Shown here: piece by piece, positions 52,807 to 63,982 of the stretch
Position numbering within the stretch: position 1 is the first letter of the stretch
Layout: each line of letters begins with the position of its first letter
Source: Caulobacter sp.
Lineage (GTDB): Bacteria; Pseudomonadota; Alphaproteobacteria; Caulobacterales; Caulobacteraceae
DNA length: 64,000 nt
Assembly (NCBI RefSeq): GCF_017744445.1
Contig: NZ_JAGIBH010000010.1
Span: forward strand, 124,001 to 188,000
Direction: 5' to 3'
Notes under the pieces: model-generated
What the model saw: the letters and a program-made list of their open reading frames with translations, nothing else
Told to the model about the DNA's origin: nothing
Database searches by the model: none
Program-made: the position numbers and the translations under genes

Positions 52807-55170
52807 ATGCGTAAGGCGCTTCGACTGGCGGTTCTGGCGATGCTGGCCATGCCCGCCGCAGCCTTGGCTGAGGTGCAGGTCAACACGGTCGGCAATGCCG
52901 TCGAGGTCCGCAGTGGCGCCGACGTCATGCGCCTGACGGTCTGCGCCGACGGTGTTGTGCGGGTGGTGGCCAGCCCCGACGGCCAGGCGGCGGGCTCGTC
53001 GCCGCAGCAGCCGTGGTTCTCCAAGCCGTGCGTTCCTCAGGCGGTGACCCTGACCGACGCCACGGCCACCAGCACCGGCGTCAACACCGCTGCCGGCGGC
53101 GGCACGGCCATGGCCGTCGCCAAGGTGCTGAAGACCGGCGACCTTCGCGTCTCGATCTCGCTGTCGGACGGAACCCTGACCTTCCTGGCCCCCGACGACC
53201 GCATCCTGCTGCAGGAGATGGGCGAGCGGCCGCGCATCTATGATCCCGCGACGCTTTCGGACGGTTCGAAGGCGTACAAGGTCACCGAGCGCTTCCATCC
53301 GGCCTTGCGTCAGGGGCTCTATGGCCTCGGCCAGCATCAGTCCGGCCAGTTCAACTACCAGGGCGCGGTGGTGCGCCTGGCACAGGCCAATACCGACATC
53401 GCCCATCCGCTGATGATGTCGACGCAGGGTTTCGGCCTGCTGTGGAACACCGCCTCGGCCTCGACCCTGGACAACCGCTTTCCGACCGAACTGACCCTGA
53501 GCGCCGACGTCGGCCAGGCGATCGACTACGTCTTCCTGTACGGTCCCGAGTTCGACCAGGTGGTCGCCAAGTACCGCGACATGACCGGCGCCGCGCCGCT
53601 GTTCCCGCGCTGGGCCTATGGCCTGTTCCAGTCGATGGACCGCTATGCCAGCGGCCAGGAGCTGCTGGACGTCACCCAGCGCTATCGCGACGGCGACGCG
53701 CCGGTGGACGTCATCGTCCAGGACTGGCGGTGGTGGAGCCGCATGGGCGATCCGGAGTTCCGCCCCGACGGCTACCCCGAAGTGCCGAGCCTGCTGAAGA
53801 CCCTGCGCGAGCGCAAGGTCCACACCATGCTCAGCATGTGGCCGCTGCTGTCCAAGTCGTCGCAGCTCTACAAGCTCATGAACGAGCGCGGCTGGCTGAT
53901 CCCCGGCACGGCGCTCTACGACCCGACCAACCCGGAAGCCGCTGATCTCTACTGGTCGCACCTGGGATCCAAGCTCCTCGACCAGGGCTGGGACTCGTTC
54001 TGGCTGGACGGTTCCGAGCCCGAGCTGCACCTGCCGACCATGGCCGAGACCGACCGCACCCTGAACGGCCGCAAGCTGGCGATCGGGCCGGGCGAGCTCT
54101 ATGGCAACGCCTTCCCGCTGGCCCATATGGGCGCGGTGTCGGATCGCTGGCGCCAGCAGCGCGACGACAAGCGGGTGTTCATCCTGTCGCGCTCGTCGTT
54201 CGCCGGCGTCCAGCGTTACGGCGCGGCCTCGTGGTCGGGCGACATCCTCAACGGCTTCCCGGTGTTCCAGCGCCAGATGCAGGGCGGGTTGAACTTCGCG
54301 CTGTCGGGCATGCCGTACTGGACCACCGACATCGGCGGCTATTACGGCGGCGTGCTGGACAATCCGCCGACCGGCCCGGCGACCACCGACCCGGCGTTCC
54401 AGGAGCTGTATGTCCGCTGGTACCAGTTCGGCGTCTTCAACCCGCTGTTCCGCACCCACGGCAAGCGCGAGAACAACCGCAACGACCTGTTCGCCTATGG
54501 CGACAAGACGCCGATCCTGCTGGACTACGACCGGCTGCGTTATGGGCTGATGCCCTACATCTACGGCCTGGCATGGCGGGTCACCGACAAGGCCGACACC
54601 ATCATGCGGCCGCTGGTCATGGACTGGCGGAGCGACGAGCGGACCTGGAACATCGGCGACCAGTTCCTGTTCGGGCCATCGCTGATGGTCGCGCCGGTGA
54701 TGAACGCCGGCCAGCGCTCGCGGTCGGTGTTCCTGCCGGGGAGTGCGCCCTGGTACGACTTCTGGACCGGCAAGAAGCTGGCCGGCGGGCAGTGGATCGA
54801 CGCCGCCGCGCCGCTGGAGAAGATTCCGCTGTATGCGAAGGCCGGAGGGATCCTGCCGCTGGGCGGGGCGGTCGGGTATGCCGACCAGGATCCGCAGGGC
54901 CCGCTGGAGCTGCGCGTCTATGCGGGCGCGGACGGGGCGTTCGAACTCTATGACGACGCCGGCGAGAGCTACGCCTACGAGCGCGGCGAGCGGGCGGTGA
55001 CGCCGCTGGCTTGGAGCGATGGCGCGCGGACGCTGACCATTGGCGCGCGGGTGGGGAGCTTTCCGGGCTTGGTGAAGGAGCGGACGTTCAAGGTGGTGCT
55101 GGTTGATGGCGGCCGCGAGCGGGTAAAGACGGTGCGCTACAGCGGCAATCCAATAACGCTCGCCTTCTAA
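52807..55170 (+). CDS. GH31 alpha-glycosidase, second copy
   Basis: 787 residues with a signal peptide (MRKALRLAVLAMLAMPAAAL, cleavage near ALAE). GH31 residues are intact: nucleophile Asp401 in SFWLDGSEPELH and acid/base Asp479 in AASWSGDILNG. Substrate-pocket segments (VIVQDWRWWSRMGDPEFRPD; HGKRENNRNDLFAY) differ from the first GH31 of the window, and the PA14 insert is absent, so specificity probably differs. Alpha-xylosidase or alpha-glucosidase action on imported oligosaccharides is inferred from the family. It is 136 bases after receptor 3. Confidence 0.9.
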   Translation: MRKALRLAVLAMLAMPAAALAEVQVNTVGNAVEVRSGADVMRLTVCADGVVRVVASPDGQAAGSSPQQPWFSKPCVPQAVTLTDATATSTGVNTAAGGGTAMAVAKVLKTGDLRVSISLSDGTLTFLAPDDRILLQEMGERPRIYDPATLSDGSKAYKVTERFHPALRQGLYGLGQHQSGQFNYQGAVVRLAQANTDIAHPLMMSTQGFGLLWNTASASTLDNRFPTELTLSADVGQAIDYVFLYGPEFDQVVAKYRDMTGAAPLFPRWAYGLFQSMDRYASGQELLDVTQRYRDGDAPVDVIVQDWRWWSRMGDPEFRPDGYPEVPSLLKTLRERKVHTMLSMWPLLSKSSQLYKLMNERGWLIPGTALYDPTNPEAADLYWSHLGSKLLDQGWDSFWLDGSEPELHLPTMAETDRTLNGRKLAIGPGELYGNAFPLAHMGAVSDRWRQQRDDKRVFILSRSSFAGVQRYGAASWSGDILNGFPVFQRQMQGGLNFALSGMPYWTTDIGGYYGGVLDNPPTGPATTDPAFQELYVRWYQFGVFNPLFRTHGKRENNRNDLFAYGDKTPILLDYDRLRYGLMPYIYGLAWRVTDKADTIMRPLVMDWRSDERTWNIGDQFLFGPSLMVAPVMNAGQRSRSVFLPGSAPWYDFWTGKKLAGGQWIDAAAPLEKIPLYAKAGGILPLGGAVGYADQDPQGPLELRVYAGADGAFELYDDAGESYAYERGERAVTPLAWSDGARTLTIGARVGSFPGLVKERTFKVVLVDGGRERVKTVRYSGNPITLAF

Positions 55171-55181
55171 CCCAACACCGA

Positions 55182-55281
55182 TCATCCCCGCGAAAGCGGG
55201 GATCCAAGCCGAGTCAGTAGTTCTGGCTCGGCCGCGCCACATCCGGAGAGCCAGCTTGGGTCCCCGCTTTCGCGGGGATGA
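55182..55281. repeat. Composite inverted repeat, intergenic REP-like element
   Basis: The 28-base left arm (55182-55209) and right arm (55254-55281) are inverted copies with one mismatch, and each arm contains its own hairpin ATCCCCGC-GAAA-GCGGGGAT. The element fills the gap between the convergent GH31 and FGGY kinase genes, where it can act as a bidirectional terminator. The form suggests a dispersed family, but only this copy was noticed in the window. Confidence 0.8.
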
Positions 55282-55297
55282 ACGGATATTTGTGAGC

Positions 55298-56746
55298 TTA
55301 GAGCATTGCTCGCCGCAGGGCGTCCTGCCAGCGCGCCACGGTCGCCTCGCGGACGTCGGCGCTCATGCTGGGCTCAAACGTCCGCTCGGCCGGCCGTACC
55401 CGCGGAGCCTTGATCCCCATGCCCTCTGCCGCCAACCGCGCCGCGCCCAGAGCGCTGAGTTCGGCCGCGTCGGCGCGGATCACCGGGCGGTCGATCAGGT
55501 CGGCCAGCAGCTGCATCAGCACGTCGTTGCGCGAGGCGCCGCCGTCGACGTTCAGGGCTGGGAGGTCGCCGTGCAGGTCGGCTTGCATCGCCATGAAGAC
55601 GTCGTGGATCTGCAAGGCCACCGCCTCCAGCGCCGCGCGGGCCAGGTGGGCGGGCGTGGTGCCCAGATTCATGCCGCTGACCAGGCCTCGGGCCTCGTCA
55701 CGCCAGTGCGGGGCGCCCAGGCCGGCCAGGGCCGGGACAAGGGCGACGCCGCCGCTGTCGGGGACGGTCAGCGCCAGATCCGTCAGGGCCAGTTCGTCAC
55801 GCAGGCCCAGCAGCTTGGTCACGAACGCCACCGTGTGGCCCGAGACCGAGATATTGCCCTCCAGCGCATGCAGCGCGCCGCCGGCCCGGCTCCAGGCGAT
55901 GGTGCTGGAGAGGCCATGCGCTGACCAGATCCGCTCCCTGGTCACGGTCATCAGCGACGAGCCGGTGCCGCAGGTGGCCTTGATGCGGCCGGGACCGTCC
56001 AGGCCGTGGCCGTAGAGGGCGGCGTGGGAGTCGCCCATGGCCGCGTGGATCGGAACGCCGGCGGGCAGGGCGGTCGCGCCGCTGGCCGTCTCACCGAACA
56101 GGGCGTCCGAGGGGCGGATTTCTGGCAGCACCTCCAGCGGGATGTCGAACAGCCGCGCCATCTCCGGGTCCCAGGCCAAGGTGGAGAGGTTCATCAACTG
56201 GGTGCGCGAGGCATTGCTGTGGTCGGTGGCGTGCGTCGCGCCGCCGGTCAGCTTCCACAAGAGCCAGGCGTCGACCGTGCCGGCTTTCAGCTCTCCCCGC
56301 GCCGCGCGAGCGCGACCCTCCGACGCGTGGTCCAGCAGCCACGAAAGCTTGCCGGCCGAGAACATCGGATTGAGCGTCAGGCCGGTGCGGGCGATGGCGT
56401 CGGGCTCGTAACCGTCGGCCTTCAACGCCTCGCAGCGCGGAGCCGAGCGGCCGCATTGCCAGATCACGCAGGGACCGACCGGGCGGCCGGTGGCGGCATC
56501 CCACAGCACCACGGACTCGCGCTGGTTGGAGAGGCCGATCGCATCGACCGGCAGGCCCATGGCGACGATCTCCTCGATCACGCTGGCGACGCTGGCCCAG
56601 ATGTCGTCGGCTGACGACTCCGCCCAGCCGGGCAGCGGATAGCTGACCGCCGTCGGGCGGGAGGCTTGGGCCAGGATCTCGCCCTCGGGGCCGACCAGCA
56701 CCGCCTTGGTGTTGGTGGTGCCCTGGTCGATGGCCAGGATGTTCAT
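55298..56746 (-). CDS. FGGY-family sugar kinase
   Basis: 482 residues. The N-terminal phosphate-binding motif is LAIDQGTTNTKAVLVG; GLSNQRESVVLWDAATGRPV GPCVIWQ is glycerol-kinase-like, and the C-terminal ALNVDGGASRNDVLMQLLAD LI is the FGGY adenosine motif. It phosphorylates a free keto-sugar or polyol. The ATG overlaps the transketolase C-subunit stop (ATGA), making a three-gene unit of split transketolase then kinase. In that context the substrate could be D-apulose (see findings), with xylulose, erythritol or glycerol as alternatives. Confidence 0.9.
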   Translation of the reverse strand: MNILAIDQGTTNTKAVLVGPEGEILAQASRPTAVSYPLPGWAESSADDIWASVASVIEEIVAMGLPVDAIGLSNQRESVVLWDAATGRPVGPCVIWQCGRSAPRCEALKADGYEPDAIARTGLTLNPMFSAGKLSWLLDHASEGRARAARGELKAGTVDAWLLWKLTGGATHATDHSNASRTQLMNLSTLAWDPEMARLFDIPLEVLPEIRPSDALFGETASGATALPAGVPIHAAMGDSHAALYGHGLDGPGRIKATCGTGSSLMTVTRERIWSAHGLSSTIAWSRAGGALHALEGNISVSGHTVAFVTKLLGLRDELALTDLALTVPDSGGVALVPALAGLGAPHWRDEARGLVSGMNLGTTPAHLARAALEAVALQIHDVFMAMQADLHGDLPALNVDGGASRNDVLMQLLADLIDRPVIRADAAELSALGAARLAAEGMGIKAPRVRPAERTFEPSMSADVREATVARWQDALRRAML

Positions 56747-57690
56747 CGCGCCAAGAGGTCCCGGGCGGCGTCGGCGATGCCGGCGGCGGTCAGGCCGTAG
56801 CGCTCCATCAGGAACTCGGCCGAGCCGGTGGGCAGGAAGCCGGGAAAGCCCAGGATCCGCATCGAGCAGGGGGACTGGGTGGCCAGCACCTCGGCCACCG
56901 CGCCGCCCAGGCCGCCACGCACCGAGTGCTCCTCGACCGTGATCACCGCGCCGGTCTTGGCGGCGTCCAGGATGGCGGCTTCATCGAGCGGGGTCAGGGT
57001 GGCCATGTTGATCACCTTGGCCTGCACGCCGTCGGCCGCCAAGGCTTCAGCGGCTGCGAGCGCGCGGCAAACCATGGTGCCGTTGGCGATGATGGCGACG
57101 TCGCCGCCCTCGCGCAGGGTCTCGGCCTTGCCGATTTCGAAGCTCTCGACGGTGTGCTTGAGCGCCGGCACCGGCATGCGGCTGATGCGGACGAATACCG
57201 GCCCGTCGAGGGCGGCGGCGGCCTTGATCGCCTCGCCGGTCTCCCAGGGATCGGAGGGGACGATGACGGTCAGGTTGGCCATCGGCCGCAGCCAGGCCAG
57301 GTCCTCGATCGAGTGGTGCGTGGGGCCCAGCTCGCCATAGGCGATGCCGCTGGAGATGCCGCACAGCTTCACATTGGCCTGCGAATAGGCGACGTCGGCC
57401 TTGATCTGTTCCAGCGCCCGGCCGGTCAGGAAGCAGGCCGCGCCGCTGACGAAAGGCACCTTGCCGCCGTTGGCCAGGCCGGCGCCGACGCCGATCATGT
57501 TCTGCTCGGCGATACCGACGTTGATCAGGCGCTCGGGGAATTTCTTGCGGAAGCCACCCAGCTTGCTGGAGCCGACGCTGTCATTGACCACGGCGACGAT
57601 CCGCGTGTCCGCCTCGGCCAGGGCCTCCAGCGTCGCGACATAGGCCTCGCGGCAGTCGAACAGGCCGTCGGTCTTTTCGGGATCGTTCAC
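56743..57690 (-). CDS. Transketolase, C-terminal subunit
   Basis: About 315 residues, the pyrimidine-binding and C-terminal part of a split transketolase. The conserved Glu that activates thiamine diphosphate lies in INVGIAEQNMIGVGAGLANG; other marks are GPTHHSIEDLAWLRPMANLT and VITVEEHSVRGGLGGAVAEV. The start is taken as GTG 57690, one base after the stop of the N-subunit; an upstream ATG at 57732 would overlap that gene. The two subunits form one enzyme that moves a two-carbon ketol unit. Confidence 0.9.
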   Translation of the reverse strand: MNDPEKTDGLFDCREAYVATLEALAEADTRIVAVVNDSVGSSKLGGFRKKFPERLINVGIAEQNMIGVGAGLANGGKVPFVSGAACFLTGRALEQIKADVAYSQANVKLCGISSGIAYGELGPTHHSIEDLAWLRPMANLTVIVPSDPWETGEAIKAAAALDGPVFVRISRMPVPALKHTVESFEIGKAETLREGGDVAIIANGTMVCRALAAAEALAADGVQAKVINMATLTPLDEAAILDAAKTGAVITVEEHSVRGGLGGAVAEVLATQSPCSMRILGFPGFLPTGSAEFLMERYGLTAAGIADAARDLLAR

Positions 57691-57691
57691 G

Positions 57692-58531
57692 TCAAGAAAG
57701 CTCCGCCAGGGCCTGGGCGTACTGTTCGGCATTGGGGCAGCCGTGGTGCCAGCCGGCCTGGTTTTCCATGTACGACACGCCCTTGCCCTTAACGGTCGCG
57801 GCGATCACGCACATCGGCTTCTCGCTCTTGGTCTCGAGGGCGGTGATCAGTGCGGCCGGGTCGTGGCCGTCGATCTCCAGCACGTCCCAGCCGAAGGCGC
57901 GCCACTTGTCGGCCAGGGGCTCCAGGCTGACGGTCTCCTCGGTCGGCGCGCCTTGTTGCAGGCGGTTGCGGTCGACGATCAGGGTCAGGTTCGACAGCTT
58001 GCGATGGCCGGCGGTCATGGCCGCTTCCCAGCAGCTGCCTTCTTGCAGTTCGCCATCGCCGGTCAGCACGAAGACGCGGAAGTCGGCCTTGTCGATCTGG
58101 CCGGCGATGGCCGCGCCGACCGCGACGGGCAGGCCGTGGCCCAGCGGGCCGGTATTGGTCTCGACGCCCGGCAGATAGGTGCGGCTGGGGTGGCCGTTCA
58201 GGCGCGACAGCGGCTGGAGGTAGGTCGACAGCTCTTCCTCCGGGAAGAAGCCCGCGCCCGCCAACACCGAATAGAAGGCACCGGTGCAATGGCCCTTGCT
58301 CATGATGAAGCGATCGCGGCCCGGCGCGTTGGGCTGGCTGGCGTCGTAGCGCATGACGTCGAAATACAGGACCGCCAGGATGTCGGCCGCCGACAGGTCG
58401 CCGCCGGGGTGGCCTTGCTTGGCCTCGAAGATCATCTTCAGCGCGCTGCGACGGATCCAGTTGGCGCGCTGGGCCACATGGGCGGCGCGGCTTGGCAGGT
58501 CGTCCGCGCCCTGGCGGTGAACTTGATTCAT
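57692..58531 (-). CDS. Transketolase, N-terminal subunit
   Basis: 279 residues, the diphosphate-binding half. KQGHPGGDLSAADILAVLYF starts the domain, GPLGHGLPVAVGAAIAGQ follows, and the thiamine diphosphate motif is VLTGDGELQEGSCWEAAM ending in IVDRNRLQQG (GDG...N). Split transketolases of this size are usual in dedicated sugar pathways rather than in the central pentose phosphate pathway. First gene of the minus-strand unit, divergent from the ABC operon at 58969. Confidence 0.92.
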   Translation of the reverse strand: MNQVHRQGADDLPSRAAHVAQRANWIRRSALKMIFEAKQGHPGGDLSAADILAVLYFDVMRYDASQPNAPGRDRFIMSKGHCTGAFYSVLAGAGFFPEEELSTYLQPLSRLNGHPSRTYLPGVETNTGPLGHGLPVAVGAAIAGQIDKADFRVFVLTGDGELQEGSCWEAAMTAGHRKLSNLTLIVDRNRLQQGAPTEETVSLEPLADKWRAFGWDVLEIDGHDPAALITALETKSEKPMCVIAATVKGKGVSYMENQAGWHHGCPNAEQYAQALAELS

Positions 58532-58968
58532 CTTCGACGGTCTCGCTGGTCGTCGCGGCATACATTGAGGGCGCGTGCGACCGCGGAAGAGGCGCGTTTT
58601 TCGACCGCGCTCGATTCCGCCTGGTTCCAGGCCTCCCTCGACGGGCAAACTAGGCGTGGCGGTTTGCGAGTGCAACGACGAAATGCGTCGTTTGTTTTCG
58701 ATTTTCTTCGTTTTGGTTGGTGTGAGAAAGCGCGCGGGCCTGCGCAGGGAGGGCCGTTTTCGGGGCCTAAGTCCATATGGGCATGGCGGAAATCGCGACC
58801 GCCGCCAGTGTGCAATCCCTTTGCGGTAAGGGTCGATTGACAGCCCCAATCCGCCATGACACGTTTCGCCCGAATTCGAAATCATTCGAAAGTAGCGCCG
58901 AAAACGGCGCACACTCTGGGGAGTTGCTGACGTTGCGGAAGGCGGGTGAGCAGGATCGCAACGACAGC
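58532..58968. other. 437-base divergent region between transketolase and ABC operons, with phased TTCG repeats
   Basis: Two sites show words one helical turn apart: TTCG at 58697-58700 and 58707-58710 within GTTTTCGATTTTCTTCGTTT, and ATTCGAAA at 58874-58881 and 58884-58891. One lies toward each operon. DeoR-family proteins often use phased direct repeats, and a DeoR gene is in the operon, so these are candidate operators (inference). No gene is seen. Confidence 0.5.
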
Positions 58969-59589
58969 ATGCGCCGGACAGGCCTGGCCCTTGTCCTGGT
59001 CACCCTGCTGCCCGTGGTCAGCGCCTGCAAGGTCATCCCCATCGCCGCCGATCGCGCCGCCCGCGAGCGCCAGGCCGGCAGCTTCGACGCCACCCGCTAT
59101 GTCGACGCCGTCTGGGGCGCCCAGGCAGCGCCCTACTGGAACAAGCAGGCCAAGCCTTTGGCCGAGCTCACCGCGCAGATCGACAAGGATATCGCCGCCG
59201 CCGACGGTCGCCAGGCCGGCGACGGCTCGCCCTGGACCTTCGTGGCGAACGGCGAGGGCCAGGTCACGGCCGTGAAGACCAACGCCCGCGCCGGCGCGGT
59301 GACCGTCACGGTCGACGGCAAGCCGGTCGAGGTGGTGGTCGGGCCGGTGGTCTCGGGCTCGGCCCTGCGCGACAGCCTGCCATTCGTGACCTTCAACGAC
59401 TTCTCCAACCAGATCGCCTTCGCCGAGGTCGGCGGGGCCCTGACCAAGCGGGCCCTGCGCCAGGCGCGGCCGGCGGCCGAGGGCCTCAAGCCCGGCGACC
59501 GCGTGCGCTTCCAGGGCGTGTTCCAGCTGGGCAAGGCCGGCGATCCCGTGGTCGTCACGCCCGTGCGCCTCGAGCGGGTCGGAGCCTGA
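58969..59589 (+). CDS. DUF2291 lipoprotein of the sugar ABC operon
   Basis: 206 residues. The lipobox VVSAC after MRRTGLALVLVTLLPVVSA marks a lipoprotein with Cys20. The body matches DUF2291 (GSFDATRYVDAVWGAQAAPY W; FVTFNDFSNQIAFAEVGGAL; GDRVRFQGVFQL). The family is found beside ribose-type sugar ABC transporters; its role is unknown, probably an accessory to uptake. Four bases separate it from the ATPase gene. Confidence 0.87.
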   Translation: MRRTGLALVLVTLLPVVSACKVIPIAADRAARERQAGSFDATRYVDAVWGAQAAPYWNKQAKPLAELTAQIDKDIAAADGRQAGDGSPWTFVANGEGQVTAVKTNARAGAVTVTVDGKPVEVVVGPVVSGSALRDSLPFVTFNDFSNQIAFAEVGGALTKRALRQARPAAEGLKPGDRVRFQGVFQLGKAGDPVVVTPVRLERVGA

Positions 59590-59593
59590 CGAC

Positions 59594-61108
59594 GTGCTGC
59601 GGGCGGAGAAGATCGGCAAGACCTATGGCGGCGTCACGGCGCTGGACGGCGTCGACTTCGATGTGCATGCCGGGGCCGTCAACGTGCTGATCGGCGAGAA
59701 CGGCGCGGGCAAGTCGACCCTGATGAAGATCCTGGCCGGGGTGGAGCAACCCACCTCGGGCCGCCTGCTGCTTGACGGCGAGCCAGTGCGTTTCGCCTCG
59801 GTGCGCGAGGCCGCCAAGGCCGGCGTCGGCATCGTCTTCCAGGAGCTGAACCTCTGCCCGAACCTGACGGTGACGCAGAACATCTTCCTGGGCCGTGAGC
59901 CGACCAGGCTCGGCGCCACCGACCACGCCGCCGAGAAGGCCCGCGCCCGCGCGGTGCTGGCCCGCCTGGCCCACATCGACCCGGACGCGCCGGTCGGCGA
60001 CCTGCGGGTTGGCGAGCAGCAGATCGTCGAGATCGCCAAGGCCCTGGTCGAGGACGCCCGCGTGCTGATCCTGGACGAGCCGACCTCGGCCCTCAGCGCC
60101 GCCGAGGTCGAAGTGCTGTTCGGCGTCATCGGCGAGCTGAAGCGGGCCGGGGTGGCGGTGATCTACATCTCCCACCGGCTGGAAGAGCTGATGCGCATCG
60201 GCGACTACGTCACCGTGCTGCGCGACGGCCGGCTGATCGCGTCCGAACCGGCGTCCAAGGTCTCGGTGGCCTGGATCATCGACAAGATGCTGGGCGACAA
60301 GGCCCGCCAGCGGCCGCGCGGCGGGACGCGCAAGGCCGGCGAGGTCGTGCTGTCGGCCCGTGACATCGCCCTGCCGCGTCGCGGCGGCGGCTTCCTGGTC
60401 GACCATGTCAGCGCCGACTTCCGGGCCGGCGAGGTCACGGCGGTTTACGGCCTCTTGGGCTCGGGCCGCACTGAGCTGCTGGAAAGCCTGTGCGGCGCCC
60501 GCAACGCCGGCGGGACCGTGATCCTGAACGGCGAGGACGTCTCGACGCTGAGCCTGGCCGAGCGCTGCCGCAAGCGCCTGCGGTTCGTGCCCGAGGACCG
60601 CCAGCGCGACGGCCTGTTCCACAATCTGTCCGTGGGTGGAAACCTTGGTCTCTCCAGCCTGCTCGCTTTCCTGTCCGGCGGCCGGATCGGCGAGGGCGCG
60701 GAGCGCGGGGCCATCGCCGACATGATGGCCCGCCTGGGCGTCAAGGCGGCGGGCGCCGAGGCGGCGATCGGCTCGCTGTCGGGCGGCAACCAGCAGAAGG
60801 TGGTGATCGGGCGGGGCCTGATGACCGGGCCGCTGGTCATGCTGCTGGACGAGCCCAGCCGGGGCGTCGACATCGGCGCGCGCGGCGAGGTGTTCGACAC
60901 CATGCGCGCCCTGGCCGACCAGGGCCTGGCCGTGGTCTTCGCCACCTCCGACCTGCTGGAAGCCCAGGCCGTCGCCGACCGCGTGCTGGTGCTGGCCGCC
61001 GGCCGCCTGACCGCCGACCTGACGATCGAAGAAGCGAGCGAAGCCGCCCTGGTGGCCGCCTCCAACGCCGTCCCGCCCCCCTTTTTGTTTAGGGAGACCG
61101 CCGCGTAA
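59594..61108 (+). CDS. Sugar ABC transporter ATPase, two-domain RbsA type
   Basis: About 504 residues from a GTG start at 59594. The first domain has Walker A GENGAGKST, a degenerate signature LRVGEQQ and Walker B VLILDEPTSALS. The second has a degenerate Walker A (YGLLGSGRTELLES), the signature LSGGNQQK and LVMLLDEPSRGVDIGARGEV. This asymmetry is normal for ribose/xylose/apiose-type importers. Its stop shares a base with the permease ATG (TAATG). Confidence 0.94.
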   Translation: MLRAEKIGKTYGGVTALDGVDFDVHAGAVNVLIGENGAGKSTLMKILAGVEQPTSGRLLLDGEPVRFASVREAAKAGVGIVFQELNLCPNLTVTQNIFLGREPTRLGATDHAAEKARARAVLARLAHIDPDAPVGDLRVGEQQIVEIAKALVEDARVLILDEPTSALSAAEVEVLFGVIGELKRAGVAVIYISHRLEELMRIGDYVTVLRDGRLIASEPASKVSVAWIIDKMLGDKARQRPRGGTRKAGEVVLSARDIALPRRGGGFLVDHVSADFRAGEVTAVYGLLGSGRTELLESLCGARNAGGTVILNGEDVSTLSLAERCRKRLRFVPEDRQRDGLFHNLSVGGNLGLSSLLAFLSGGRIGEGAERGAIADMMARLGVKAAGAEAAIGSLSGGNQQKVVIGRGLMTGPLVMLLDEPSRGVDIGARGEVFDTMRALADQGLAVVFATSDLLEAQAVADRVLVLAAGRLTADLTIEEASEAALVAASNAVPPPFLFRETAA

Positions 61109-62139
61109 TGGCGACCGAAGCTACTTCCTCGACCGGGCCGAGCATCGTCGCGTTGCTGCTGAAGCTGCGCGCCCTGATCGCCCTGGCCGTAGTTGTCGCC
61201 TTCTTCTCGGTGATGGCCCCCAACTTCCTGTCGGCCTCGAACTTCCTGATCATGTTCAAGCACGTGGCGATCACGGCGATCCTGGCGATCGGCATGACCT
61301 ACGTCATCCTGACCGGCGGCATCGACCTATCGGTGGGCTCGATCGCGGGCCTGGCCGGCATGGTCGCAGGAGCCCTGATCCTGAACGGCGTGACGCTGCA
61401 GCCCTTGGGCGTGGTGGTCTATCCCAGCGTGCCGGTGGTCATCGCCCTCGTGCTGGTGCTGGGCGGGATCGCGGGGCTGTTCAACGGCGTGCTGGTGGCG
61501 CGTTTCCGCATCGCGCCGTTCATCGCCACCTTGGGCGTCCTCTACGTCGCGCGCGGCGCGGCCATGCTGCTGTCGAACGGCGCGACCTTCCCCAACCTGG
61601 TGGGCCGTCCGGACCTGGGCAACGAGGGTTTCCCGCTGCTGGGCTCGGCCTCGGTGCTGGGTCTGCCGGTAACGGTGATCCTGCTGGCGCTGATCGCCCT
61701 GGTTGCCGCCTTCGTCGCCAAGGACACCCCCTTCGGCCGCTGGGTCTACGCCATCGGCGGCAACGAGCGCGCGGCCATGCTGTCGGGCGTGGGGGTCGAG
61801 CGGGTCAAGGTCGCCGTCTATGTGATCTCCGGCGTCTGCGCGGCGCTGGTGGGCCTGATTGTCTCCTCCGAGCTGGTGGCCGCCCATCCGGCCAGCGGCG
61901 AGACCTTCGAACTCTCCGCCATCGCGGCCGTCGTCCTGGGCGGCGCCTCGCTGTCAGGCGGGCGCGGCACGGTCGGCGGCGCATTGATCGGCGCCTGCGT
62001 GATCGGCGTGCTGGGCGATGGCTTGGTGATGATGGGCGTCAGCGAGTTTTGGCAGATGGTCATCAAAGGACTTGTGATCATCGCCGCTGTCGTGCTCGAC
62101 CAGCTGCAAGGACGTCTCACGGCATCGGGCAGGGCCTGA
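61108..62139 (+). CDS. Sugar ABC transporter permease, RbsC type
   Basis: 343 residues with about 9-10 membrane helices. GMTYVILTGGIDLSVGSIAG and FRIAPFIATLGVLYVARGAA are the strongly conserved motifs of ribose-type permeases, and GNERAAMLSGVGVERVKVAV YVISG lies in the coupling region. A single permease gene indicates a homodimer. It imports the sugar delivered by the binding protein at 63032. Confidence 0.94.
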   Translation: MATEATSSTGPSIVALLLKLRALIALAVVVAFFSVMAPNFLSASNFLIMFKHVAITAILAIGMTYVILTGGIDLSVGSIAGLAGMVAGALILNGVTLQPLGVVVYPSVPVVIALVLVLGGIAGLFNGVLVARFRIAPFIATLGVLYVARGAAMLLSNGATFPNLVGRPDLGNEGFPLLGSASVLGLPVTVILLALIALVAAFVAKDTPFGRWVYAIGGNERAAMLSGVGVERVKVAVYVISGVCAALVGLIVSSELVAAHPASGETFELSAIAAVVLGGASLSGGRGTVGGALIGACVIGVLGDGLVMMGVSEFWQMVIKGLVIIAAVVLDQLQGRLTASGRA

Positions 62140-62174
62140 CCGTGGACGCCGTCTCGCAGAGGAGCAAGAGAGCC

Positions 62175-63982
<1,808 letters not shown>

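Noticed and set aside
49582..55242. Very long open frames on the minus strand opposite receptor 3 and GH31 (and similar ones opposite receptors 1 and 2, 35854-38592 and 40976-44911)
   Set aside because: These are shadows created by strong G/C third-position bias. The translations are Arg/Gly/Val-rich without domains, while the plus-strand proteins are clear family members.
58976..62139. ABC importer as a certain ribose system (rbs)
   Set aside because: The motifs fit the ribose-type family, but ribokinase and other rbs genes are absent and the kinase/transketolase context points to another sugar.
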